Assembly: GCA_016869215.1 (NCBI GenBank)
Contig: VGEP01000019.1
Span: forward strand, 20,672-84,671
Length of the DNA: 64,000 nt
Source of the DNA: Alphaproteobacteria bacterium
GTDB lineage: Bacteria; Pseudomonadota; Alphaproteobacteria; Rhizobiales; Xanthobacteraceae
Reading direction: 5' to 3'
Below the pieces are notes generated by a model that worked only from the letters and a program-made list of their open reading frames with translations, was not told where the DNA came from and ran no database searches. Below, one piece after another: positions 29,223 through 37,822 of the stretch. How positions within the stretch are numbered: the stretch's first letter is position 1; each line of letters starts with the position of its first letter. The translations under genes and the position numbers were made by a program.

Positions 29223-29993
29223 ATGGAATCCTGGGGATTTGTTCCTGAAACGTTTCGATCCGGAGCGGCGCGCCTGCCCGCCCCGTGGGAGGATTTGTTC
29301 GGTCCGCTGCGCGCGGGTGCGGTGGACGACATCGTGGCGGTCGGCCAGATCGGGCAGTCGCTCGACGGCCGCATCGCCACGCCGACAGGCCATTCCCACT
29401 ACATTAACGGCCCCGCCGGGCTGGACCATTTGCACCGGCTGCGCGCTCTCGCCGATGCGGTCGTGGTCGGCATCGGGACTGCCCTGGCCGACGATCCGCA
29501 GCTCACCGTGCGGCGGGTGGCCGGTCCGCAACCCGCGCGGGCGGTCATCGATCCGGGCGGTAGGCTCCCGGGGGGCGCCCGGCTGCTGGCGGCCGACGGA
29601 GTGCGACGAATTGTCATTGCCGCAGCCGGCGTCCGGCCGCCGCTGCCGCCCGACATCGAGGTCGTGCCGCTGCCGAAAGCCGGCGGCCGGATTGCCCCGG
29701 CCGCCATCCTGAAGGCACTCGCCGAGCGCGGGCTTCGCCGCATCCTGATCGAAGGCGGCGCCGAGACCGTTTCACGGTTCCTCGCGGCGGGCTGCCTCGA
29801 CCGCCTGCATGTGGTGGTGGCGCCGATCGTGCTCGGCTCCGGGCGGACCGGCATTAACCTTCCGCCGATCGAACGCGCCGATCAGGCGATGCGCATGCCG
29901 ATGCATGTCCACCGCCTCGACGATGAGGTGCTGTTCGACTGCGACCTGTCGGCTCAGCGCGTGCCGGTCGGCCGCGCCAGGAAGTCGACGTGA
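29223..29993 (+). CDS. RibD C-terminal (pyrimidine reductase/DHFR-like) family protein
   Basis: VGQIGQSLDGRIATPTGHSHYINGP, RRILIEGGAETVSRFL; no deaminase domain. Confidence 0.88.
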   Translation: MESWGFVPETFRSGAARLPAPWEDLFGPLRAGAVDDIVAVGQIGQSLDGRIATPTGHSHYINGPAGLDHLHRLRALADAVVVGIGTALADDPQLTVRRVAGPQPARAVIDPGGRLPGGARLLAADGVRRIVIAAAGVRPPLPPDIEVVPLPKAGGRIAPAAILKALAERGLRRILIEGGAETVSRFLAAGCLDRLHVVVAPIVLGSGRTGINLPPIERADQAMRMPMHVHRLDDEVLFDCDLSAQRVPVGRARKST

Positions 29994-30760
29994 CCGACAC
30001 GGATCGACGAACGTCCGGCGGCGACATGCTCGCGGCGGCGCGTCAGCCAGCCGACGATGTCGTTCGGCGGCAGGCTGCCGATCTCGCGCGCGGCCACCGA
30101 CCATCCTGAGAGGACCTCGTTCTGGATTTCGCGGTCCTGCGGGCCAAACGTCCAGTCGGCCTCGCCGTGCGTGACCGAATATCCGACACGCTCAAAGGCC
30201 GCGATCGCGGCTTTGGCGGCGTCGGGTCCGAGCGCCGGACCGAAGCCCTTGTCGGTCTTTTGATGACGGTTCACGGCGGCGACAATCCGCGCATCGAGCG
30301 GATCGGACGGCACAAGCTCTGCGCGCCCGTCGTAGCTCAGCGCCGCATAGACCGGCAGCCGCCGCGCCGCGGCCTCTTCCGCGAACCGCGTCAGCCATTC
30401 CTCGGACACCAGATCGAGCAGCGCCGACGTCGTGACCAGATCGGCCGGCCCGTCGAGCGCCATTTCGAGATCGCGGTTGAGATCGACCGGCACCGCCGTG
30501 ACGTTGCGGTTCGGCGGCGACGGCTTCGGCACGCGCGCCAGCAGGCTCAGGTCGTTGTCCACCAGCCGCCAGTCCTGCCGCACGGGGATCAGCGGGCTGA
30601 GTGCGCGGAACGTCGAGCCGGTGCCGCAGGCGAGGTCGACGATGGTCGCCGACGGCTTGTCCTCGAACAGCGCCGTCACCGCATCGAGCACGGCGGCGTT
30701 GCGCGCCCGCAGGTCGTAGGGCTCGCGCAGCTTGAGCCAGTCGGCGGAAAAGCCGCTCAC
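29954..30760 (-). CDS. Class I SAM-dependent methyltransferase
   Basis: IVDLACGTGSTFRAL motif I; GTG start overlaps upstream glycosyltransferase stop. Confidence 0.85.
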   Translation of the reverse strand: MSGFSADWLKLREPYDLRARNAAVLDAVTALFEDKPSATIVDLACGTGSTFRALSPLIPVRQDWRLVDNDLSLLARVPKPSPPNRNVTAVPVDLNRDLEMALDGPADLVTTSALLDLVSEEWLTRFAEEAAARRLPVYAALSYDGRAELVPSDPLDARIVAAVNRHQKTDKGFGPALGPDAAKAAIAAFERVGYSVTHGEADWTFGPQDREIQNEVLSGWSVAAREIGSLPPNDIVGWLTRRREHVAAGRSSIRVGHVDFLARPTGTR

Positions 30761-31809
30761 GCGAGCCCCTCGAACGCGGATGCAAAGCGCCGGGCGGTTT
30801 CCTCCCACGTCGGCAGGTCGGCCGCGGCCGCGAGCGCACCGGAGGCAAACCAGCGCCGCTCGGCCTCGTTCTCGATCATCAGCCGCAGCGCGCGCGTCAG
30901 CGCTTTGACGTCGCCCGGCTCCACCAGCACGCCGGCGTTCGCGGGCACGGTGTCGCCGATCGCACCGCCGGTGGTGCCGATCACCGGCAACCCGTGCGCC
31001 ATCGCCTCGGCATAGGCCATGCCGTAGCCCTCGAAGTGCGACGCCAGAACGAAAACGTCCGACGCGGCATAGAGCGCACCGAGCCGCTCCGGCGAAACGG
31101 TGCCGAGCAGTTCGACGCGCCCGACCAGCCGATGCTCGGCGATGTCGGCTTCGAGCTTCGCCGCCGCGCCCTGGTCGCGGGTCAGATCGCCCGCGACGGT
31201 GAGCCGCCACGGCAGATCGGCAAGCGGCGCAAGGCCCGCGATCAGCACGTCGAAGCCCTTGCGCGGCACCACCGCGCCGACTGCGAGCAGCCGCACGATG
31301 CCGTCGGTGCTGCCCCTGGCGGGCGCGCCGCGGTCGGTGCCGGGCGGCGCCACCGTGATGGCATCCGGCGGCACATCGTAGTCCTCGCTCAGCAGCCGTC
31401 CGGTCGAGGGGCTGGTGGCGATCACGCGCTCCGTGCAGGCGAGCGCGTCGCGCTCGCTTTCGAACAGCGCATCGGCGGCGGCGGGCGACAGCCCCGTTTC
31501 CAGCGCCAGCGGGTGATGCACCAGCGCAACGATCGGCGCGCGCCCGCGGATCGCCTCGGCCTCCTTCGGCAGCGCGCCGAACGCGAGTCCGTCGACCACC
31601 ACCGGCACGCCCTCAGGCACGTCCTTGAGCCGCGCCAGCGCGAAGGCGCGCTGCTCGGCGTTCGGCCGCGGGAATCCATCGCCGAGCGACATCACGTCGA
31701 CCTGCCAGCCCTGCGCCTGCAATTCCGCGATCACGCGGCGGTCGTAACCGTATCCGCCGGTCGGCGTCGCGATATCGCCCGGCACCGCGAACGCGATGCG
31801 CCTCACCAC
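30757..31809 (-). CDS. Glycosyltransferase family 4
   Basis: GAVVPRKGFDVLIAGL, SHFEGYGMAYAEAMAHGLPVIGTTGGA. Confidence 0.92.
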   Translation of the reverse strand: MVRRIAFAVPGDIATPTGGYGYDRRVIAELQAQGWQVDVMSLGDGFPRPNAEQRAFALARLKDVPEGVPVVVDGLAFGALPKEAEAIRGRAPIVALVHHPLALETGLSPAAADALFESERDALACTERVIATSPSTGRLLSEDYDVPPDAITVAPPGTDRGAPARGSTDGIVRLLAVGAVVPRKGFDVLIAGLAPLADLPWRLTVAGDLTRDQGAAAKLEADIAEHRLVGRVELLGTVSPERLGALYAASDVFVLASHFEGYGMAYAEAMAHGLPVIGTTGGAIGDTVPANAGVLVEPGDVKALTRALRLMIENEAERRWFASGALAAAADLPTWEETARRFASAFEGLA

Positions 31810-32204
31810 AGAGCGGCCTCGTACCAGGCGCGAGCCACGTGCGATTCCGCGATCTCGACCCGGATCGCGCCCAGCTCGCGGCCGTCGCGGCCAAGCTCGC
31901 CCGCGCGCGCGGCGGCGGCGAGCTTGTCGAACACGTACTTGGTCAGAAACTCGGTGGTGGTGTTCTTGCCCTTGAACTCGGCAAGCTCGTCCAGGTTCTT
32001 GTAGTTCAGGGGTTGCAGCACCGACTTCAGCACATCATGGGCTCGTGCGATGTCGACCACGATGCCATTGCCGTCGAGCGTTTGGGCGACGAAGGCCACG
32101 TCGATCACAAAGGTCGCGCCGTGCAGCTTCTGGGCCGGGCCGAATACCTCGCCGCGGAACGAATGGGCAATCATGATGTGGTCGCGGACTTCGACGGCAA
32201 ACAC
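31803..32204 (-). CDS. 6-carboxytetrahydropterin synthase / PTPS family protein
   Basis: Translation MIAHSFRGEVFGPAQKLHGATFVIDVAF...DIARAHDVLKSVLQPLNYKNLDEL. Confidence 0.85.
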   Translation of the reverse strand: MFAVEVRDHIMIAHSFRGEVFGPAQKLHGATFVIDVAFVAQTLDGNGIVVDIARAHDVLKSVLQPLNYKNLDELAEFKGKNTTTEFLTKYVFDKLAAAARAGELGRDGRELGAIRVEIAESHVARAWYEAALW

Positions 32205-32222
32205 TTCGAACCTCTTCGATTG

Positions 32223-33206
32223 TCAGGGATATGCGATCAGCGGGCAGAGTACGCCGTTCTGCCGGTTGAAGATATCGGGCAGGCGTTCGGGCAAATCAAG
32301 GAAGGGCACCACGGGAGTCAAGAGCGCATCGAGCCTTGGATCGGCGAGCAGTTCGATCGCAAGCTCCAGCCGCTGGCGGTGGCTGGTGGTGGCGCGCCGC
32401 GACGGCGCGACCTTGCCGACCTGGCTCGATACGATTCTGAGCCGCCGGCTGTGGAACGCGCCGCCGAGCGGCACCGGCACGATCCCCGCCCCGTACCAGC
32501 TCAGCTCCACGATCGTCGCCTCGTCTCCGGCGATGTTGATCGCGGTGGCAAGGCCCGCTGCCGTCGCGCTGGAGTGCACCACCAGTTCGCAATCGGCCGG
32601 CGCGCTGTCGGGCGTGGCGAAGTGGAGCCCCAGCGCCCGGGCGAGTTCTTCGCGCGCCGGATTGACGTCGATCAGCGTCACCTCGGCGCCGGGCACCCGC
32701 GCGCAAAGAAAGCCGGTCAGTGCCCCGACCACACCCGCGCCCACGATGGCGATAGCCCCGGACGGCAACGGCGAGGCGTCCCACGTGGCGTTGAGCGCGG
32801 TTTCCATGTTGGCCGCCATCACCGCCCGCGACGCGGGGACCTCCGGGGGCACCGGGACGGCGGCCTCCACCGGCAGGTCGAAATAGGTCTGGTGGGGGTG
32901 CAGTCCGAACACCGTCCGGCCCAGCAAGGCATCGGACCCCGCCTCCACCCGGCCGACCGTGGCGTAGCCGTACTTCACCGGAAACGGGAAGTTGCCGCCC
33001 ATATAGGGCCCGCGCATGCGCTGGTATTCGCTGGCGGGCACCTTTCCGGCGGCGATCAAAGATTCGGTGCCCCGGCTGATGGCGCCATGGAGCGCGCGCA
33101 CCCGCACCATGCCGTCGGCCAGCGGGCTGAGCCGTTCCCGGCGGATCTCCGCCCGGCCCGGCCCCACATACCAAAGCGCCTCCGCCTCCGCGTCGCCGTC
33201 CGCCAC
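32223..33206 (-). CDS. Zinc-type alcohol dehydrogenase-like protein
   Basis: Rossmann motif VGAGVVGALTGFL; GTG start at 33206 preferred because the ORF-track extension runs into a repeat element. Confidence 0.82.
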   Translation of the reverse strand: MADGDAEAEALWYVGPGRAEIRRERLSPLADGMVRVRALHGAISRGTESLIAAGKVPASEYQRMRGPYMGGNFPFPVKYGYATVGRVEAGSDALLGRTVFGLHPHQTYFDLPVEAAVPVPPEVPASRAVMAANMETALNATWDASPLPSGAIAIVGAGVVGALTGFLCARVPGAEVTLIDVNPAREELARALGLHFATPDSAPADCELVVHSSATAAGLATAINIAGDEATIVELSWYGAGIVPVPLGGAFHSRRLRIVSSQVGKVAPSRRATTSHRQRLELAIELLADPRLDALLTPVVPFLDLPERLPDIFNRQNGVLCPLIAYP

Positions 33207-33256
33207 GCCGTCTCCTTGCGTTGGATTTCCCGCCGGCACACCGCTATATCCTGCCC

Positions 33257-33423
33257 CTAGTGGAGCGGATTTGACATTCGCCACCCACCACGCCGCGGGC
33301 TTGCCATGCGAATGTCAAATCCAAAGCTCCACTAGAAACCTATACTTGCTAGTGGTCCTTTGCTTCTAACATTCGCGGAAAACCCGCCTGGAAGGGAGGC
33401 GAATGTTAGAAGCGGACCACTAG
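33257..33423. repeat. Paired bulged-hairpin element P1
   Basis: Hairpin 1 33257-33335 (CTAGTGGAGCGGATTTGACATTCGC...GCGAATGTCAAATCC-AAA-GCTCCACTAG), 13-nt linker, hairpin 2 33349-33423 (CTAGTGGTCC-TTT-GCTTCTAACATTCGC...GCGAATGTTAGAAGCGGACCACTAG). Confidence 0.9.
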
Positions 33424-33493
33424 CCGGTGCCGCAGTTCCGAAATTCGCCTGAATTCTCCGTTTGCTCATAGCGAACTTCGGGTCCGGCACACC
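33424..33493. repeat. Degenerate copy related to the paired-hairpin family
   Basis: CCGGTGCCGCAGTTCCGAAATTCGC...AGCGAACTTCGGGTCCGGCACACC resembles the 5' half of hairpin 1 joined to the 3' half of hairpin 2 of the 40.9-kb element. Confidence 0.65.
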
Positions 33494-33542
33494 AGAGCAT
33501 GATCCCAAAAGTGGGGACCGGTTTTCGGATAAGATCGTGCTT
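33494..33542. repeat. Rhizobiales-type palindromic repeat (AGCATGATCC...GGACCGGTTTTCGG...GATCGTGCT)
   Basis: agagcatgatcccaaaagtggggaccggttttcggataagatcgtgctt; resembles a common rhizobial intergenic palindrome. Confidence 0.7.
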
Positions 33543-33570
33543 GAGCAAAGAGATAAGAAAGCTTTTCAAC

Positions 33571-35364
33571 GTGAGCGACGGTTCGATTGCGGGACTTGCG
33601 GCGGCTGAGGATTCCGGCCGGGCGGTCTTCGGACGGCGGGTGTTTTTCGCGGTCCTGGTGCTGTTAACCATTTTCGCCCTGCTGGCGCTTGCGGGCTACG
33701 CGCTGTCGGCGGGCGGCTTCGGCTTTGCCGACGGCGTACTGCTCTTGCTGTTCGGCCTGACCATGCCCTGGTCGGTGATCGGCTTCTGGAACGCCACCAT
33801 CGGCTTCTTCGTCATGCGCTTCGCGCGCGATCCGGTCGCGGCCGTCAATCCGTCGGCCGCGCGCGTGCGCAACGACGAGCCGATTACGGCCTCGACCGCG
33901 ATCACGATCTTCGTGCGCAATGAGCCGCCGGACCGCGTGATCCGCAACCTCGACGCCATGATGCGCGAGCTTGCCGCGTCCGGCTACGCCGACAAGTTCC
34001 ACCTCTACGTCCTGAGCGACACCGGCCTGCCCGACATCGCCGCGCTGGAGGAAAAAGGCTTCGCCGCGCTCAAGGCCGAGTGGCAGGGCCGCATGCCGGT
34101 CACCTACCGCCGCCGCGAGATCAACACCGGCTTCAAGGCCGGCAACTTCTGGGACTTCTGCCAGCGCTGGGGCGACGATCACGAGTTCGCGGTCACGCTC
34201 GACACCGACAGTTTCATGACCGCAGCCGCGATCATGCGCATGGTGCGCATCATGCAGGCCGATCCGAAGCTCGGCATCCTGCAAGGCCTCGTCGTCGGCC
34301 TGCCGTCCACCAGCGCATTCGCGCGCATCTTCCAGTTCGGCATGCGGCTCGGCATGCGCTCATGGACCATCGGCAGCGCGTGGTGGCAGGCGGATTGCGG
34401 CCCGTACTGGGGCCACAACGCGGCGCTGCGGATCGCGCCGTTCAAGACGTATTGCGAGATTCCCGAGCTTCCGGGAAAGGGCGTGCTGCGCGGCCATGTG
34501 CTCAGCCACGACCAGATCGAGGCGGCGCTGATGCGGCGCGGCGGCTACGACGTGCGCGTGCTGCCGGAGGAAGACCTCGGCTGGGAGGAAAACCCGCCGA
34601 CGCTGATCGAGTTCATCCGGCGCGACCAACGCTGGTGCCAGGGCACGCTGCAATACGGCTTCTTCCTGTTCAAGCCGGGCCTGAAGTTCGTCGGCCGCTT
34701 CCAGCTCGCGTTCGCCATGCTGATGTTTCTCGGCTCCCCGGCCTGGATCGGACTGCTCGTGGTCGGCACGCTGGCGATTGCCACCTCGCCCTCGACCGAA
34801 GCGTTCATCCGCGCCGACGCGGGCTACACTTTGCTCGCGGTCGTGCTGGTGATGTGGTTTGCGCCCAAGATCGCAACCGTCATCGACGTGCTGACGCGCC
34901 CGGAACTGCGCCGCGCCTTCGGCGGAACGCTGCGCTTCCTCGCCAGCGTCGTCACCGAAACCTGCTTCTTCATTCTGCTATCGCCGATCATGTGGTTCTG
35001 CCACACGCTGTTCCTCGCGGGGCTCCCGTTCGGCAAGGTGATCGGCTGGATCGGCCAGGTGCGCGACGATCACACCGTGCCGTGGCCGGTCGCGGCGAAG
35101 CAGCTTTGGCCGCACATGACGCTCGGCTGGATCTGCCTTGCGATCCTCGCCGCCACGCATCCGGTCGCGGCGGTCTATGCCTTCCTCCTGATCGCGGGCG
35201 GACTCGCGGTGTCGGTACCGCTCGCCGTCGTCACCGCGATCCCCCGTGTCGGGCACGCGCTGGCGCGCATCGGCATCGGACGGCTGCCGGAGGAGACCGC
35301 GCCGCCACGGGCGCTCGCCGCGCTGTCGCTGCCCGCGCTCGCCGCAGCCGCGCGCACCGTGTGA
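33571..35364 (+). CDS. opgH: Glucans biosynthesis glucosyltransferase (MdoH/OpgH family)
   Basis: FVRNEPPDRVIRNLDAM, TLDTDSFMT, HVLSHDQIEAALMRRGGYDVRVLPEEDLGWEENPP; GTG start preferred over the repeat-encoded ATG at 33499. Confidence 0.92.
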   Translation: MSDGSIAGLAAAEDSGRAVFGRRVFFAVLVLLTIFALLALAGYALSAGGFGFADGVLLLLFGLTMPWSVIGFWNATIGFFVMRFARDPVAAVNPSAARVRNDEPITASTAITIFVRNEPPDRVIRNLDAMMRELAASGYADKFHLYVLSDTGLPDIAALEEKGFAALKAEWQGRMPVTYRRREINTGFKAGNFWDFCQRWGDDHEFAVTLDTDSFMTAAAIMRMVRIMQADPKLGILQGLVVGLPSTSAFARIFQFGMRLGMRSWTIGSAWWQADCGPYWGHNAALRIAPFKTYCEIPELPGKGVLRGHVLSHDQIEAALMRRGGYDVRVLPEEDLGWEENPPTLIEFIRRDQRWCQGTLQYGFFLFKPGLKFVGRFQLAFAMLMFLGSPAWIGLLVVGTLAIATSPSTEAFIRADAGYTLLAVVLVMWFAPKIATVIDVLTRPELRRAFGGTLRFLASVVTETCFFILLSPIMWFCHTLFLAGLPFGKVIGWIGQVRDDHTVPWPVAAKQLWPHMTLGWICLAILAATHPVAAVYAFLLIAGGLAVSVPLAVVTAIPRVGHALARIGIGRLPEETAPPRALAALSLPALAAAARTV

Positions 35365-35368
35365 CATC

Positions 35369-36109
35369 ATGCTGGAGATGCTACGCACCGCACGCGGCGT
35401 TCTGCGGTCGCTCGGCGTCTATTACGGCAGGAAAAGCCGCTCGGCGGAGAAAGACGCCCTCTATCGCGAGTTCGTTAAGCCGGGCGATCTGGTGTTCGAC
35501 GTCGGCGCCCACGTCGGCGACCGCGTGGCGTCGTTCAAGCGGCTCGGCGCGCGCGTGGTCGCGGTCGAGCCGCAGCCGGCACTGGTGTTCACGCTGAAGA
35601 CGCTCTACGGCCGCGACCGCAACGTGACGATCGAAGGCAAGGCGGTGGGGAGAAGCGCAGGCACGCTCGCGATGAAGATCAACGTCGACAATCCTACGAT
35701 CTCCACCGCCTCGGACGCGTTCATCGACGCATCGAGGGGGGCCGCGGGCTGGGAGGGGCAAGTCTGGGGGAAGTCGATCGAGGTGCCGGTGACCACCCTC
35801 GACGCGCTGATTACAGCGCACGGGATTCCGGCGTTCGTGAAGATCGACGTGGAGGGCTTCGAGGAGGAGGCGCTGGCGGGGCTGACGCGGCCGGTCGCCG
35901 CGCTGTCGTTCGAGTTCACCACCATCCAGCGCGGGGTGGCGAAGGCCTGTATCGCGCGCTGCGCGGCGCTCGGATTTGCGCGCTACAATGCCGCCATCGG
36001 CGAGAGCCAGGAGCTTGGGCAATGGCGCTCGGCCGAGGACATCGCGCGTTGGCTCGACGCGCTGCCGCACGAGGCCAATTCGGGGGATATCTATGCGCGC
36101 ATGGCGTGA
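35369..36109 (+). CDS. FkbM family methyltransferase
   Basis: FDVGAHVGDRVASFKRLGARVVAVEPQP; VKIDVEGFEEEAL. Confidence 0.9.
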   Translation: MLEMLRTARGVLRSLGVYYGRKSRSAEKDALYREFVKPGDLVFDVGAHVGDRVASFKRLGARVVAVEPQPALVFTLKTLYGRDRNVTIEGKAVGRSAGTLAMKINVDNPTISTASDAFIDASRGAAGWEGQVWGKSIEVPVTTLDALITAHGIPAFVKIDVEGFEEEALAGLTRPVAALSFEFTTIQRGVAKACIARCAALGFARYNAAIGESQELGQWRSAEDIARWLDALPHEANSGDIYARMA

Positions 36110-37040
36110 GGGACTGGCGGCGGCGCTGTTGTGGCTTGCGCTGCCAGCTGCAGCGCTCGCTTCCGACGCACTCGCGGTCGACGTGATCAACGAAAGCGAG
36201 CCGACGCTCTGCGCCGAGAAGGACAATGTCTATCTGAAATTGCAGTCCGGCGAGGCGCGGCGCTTCACCGTCGAGGCCGTGCATCCGGCCTATATCGGCA
36301 CGATCCTCGTGGACCGCTGGAAGCCCGACTTCACCAAATGCGACATGTCGAGCGATCCGGCCTTCAAGTTCCAGCGCCGGCGCGTGACGATCTACGAGAC
36401 GGAAGAGTGGTGGCTGGTCGGGCACACCTTCGACAGCTTCTGGCGGCCGAACCAGGTGCCGGTGCGCGTCGGCAACCGGGTCGAAAACGGACTGCACCTG
36501 CTGCAGCTTTGGACCTGGGTCGACGGCCGCGCCGACGAGGTGCTGGTGCTCTACCCCGCCGACGGCTACTGGCGGGCGCGCCCGAAGCCCCCGTCGAACC
36601 TGCGCTGGAGCGCCTACGGCTCGTCGTTCCTGATCGGGCCGGTGGAGACCGAAGGCCGCCCTATCGTGGATATCAAGGACATTTCCTACGACCCCGAGAC
36701 CAAGACCTTCACGACCAGCTTCGTGCGCGGCGGCTCAGCGACCTTGCGGGTCGAAAAGCTCGACGACGAGCGCATCGTGCTGGACGTGAACCTGTCGCAG
36801 ACCGTTCCGGCGACACGGCCGTTCGCGGCGCTGCGCTCGATGTTCGTCAGCGAAGGCAATTCCGACGTCGCCCGCATCGGCTGGCGCGCCAAGGGCAGCG
36901 AAGCCTGGCAGCAGGCGGGCTTGATGGAGTTCAAGCGCGCGACCGCGTCCGAGCTTTGGGCCGGCCGGCTCGTGCCCTCGCGCCACAACACCAGCGCGCC
37001 CGACATGGTGTTCCGCGATTTCAACGCGCCGAAGAAGTAG
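36093..37040 (+). CDS. Secreted conserved hypothetical protein
   Basis: Signal peptide MRAWREGLAAALLWLALPAAALAS; no recognised domain. Confidence 0.75.
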   Translation: MRAWREGLAAALLWLALPAAALASDALAVDVINESEPTLCAEKDNVYLKLQSGEARRFTVEAVHPAYIGTILVDRWKPDFTKCDMSSDPAFKFQRRRVTIYETEEWWLVGHTFDSFWRPNQVPVRVGNRVENGLHLLQLWTWVDGRADEVLVLYPADGYWRARPKPPSNLRWSAYGSSFLIGPVETEGRPIVDIKDISYDPETKTFTTSFVRGGSATLRVEKLDDERIVLDVNLSQTVPATRPFAALRSMFVSEGNSDVARIGWRAKGSEAWQQAGLMEFKRATASELWAGRLVPSRHNTSAPDMVFRDFNAPKK

Positions 37041-37047
37041 CGCCGCC

Positions 37048-37815
37048 GTGGCCGCCCCTATCGACATTACCAGCGGCGACGCGGCTCTCGATGCGTTCCT
37101 CGCCGGCGGCTACATGCAGATCCGCGGCATGTCCTCGCGCTTTGCCGCGGCGATCTGCGGCCACGTCATCAAGCGGCAGTCGGACATCGGCATCGGCGGC
37201 GACATTCTGGAGATCGGCACCTTCGAGGGCCGGTTCTTCGTCGCCATGGCAAAGCTCCTGCAGGCCGGCGAGCACGCGCTCGGCATCGACGTGTTCACCT
37301 GGCCGAGCGAGAAGGTCTACGACCACTTTGTCGAGAACTGCGCGAACCACGGCCTGAAGCCCGGCAGCACCACCGCCTGGAAGGTCGACACGCTCAAAAT
37401 CTCCGCAGCCGAGCTGCGCGCGAAGCTGCCCGCGGGCCGCGCCCGCTTCGTCCACGTCGACGGCGAGCACAACGCCGAGTGCCTCCGCAACGATCTCGAA
37501 CTCGCCCACGCGGTGCTGCATCCCGACGGCGTCATCGCGCTCGACGACATGCTGCATCCGGGCTACCCGACGCTGATCGTGACGGTGATCGAGTATCTCA
37601 ATCGCCATCCCGAGATGCGCGCGCTGTGCATCGTCGACCGCGAGAGCATCACGGCCGCGGCCAAGCTCCTGATCTGCCGGATCGAGAGCGTGCCGAAATA
37701 CGAACAGGAGTTGATGCGCTTCTATGCGCCGTTCCACTACACGCTCGGCGCGGATTTTCTCGGCCACTTCACGCTGGTGCTGACACCCGACCCGACGCTG
37801 CCAAAAATCGACTGA
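37048..37815 (+). CDS. Class I SAM-dependent methyltransferase-like protein
   Basis: ILEIGTFEGRFFVAMAKLL, FVHVDGEHNAECLRNDLELAHAVLHPDGVIALDDM. Confidence 0.82.
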   Translation: MAAPIDITSGDAALDAFLAGGYMQIRGMSSRFAAAICGHVIKRQSDIGIGGDILEIGTFEGRFFVAMAKLLQAGEHALGIDVFTWPSEKVYDHFVENCANHGLKPGSTTAWKVDTLKISAAELRAKLPAGRARFVHVDGEHNAECLRNDLELAHAVLHPDGVIALDDMLHPGYPTLIVTVIEYLNRHPEMRALCIVDRESITAAAKLLICRIESVPKYEQELMRFYAPFHYTLGADFLGHFTLVLTPDPTLPKID

Positions 37816-37822
37816 GCGCCGT

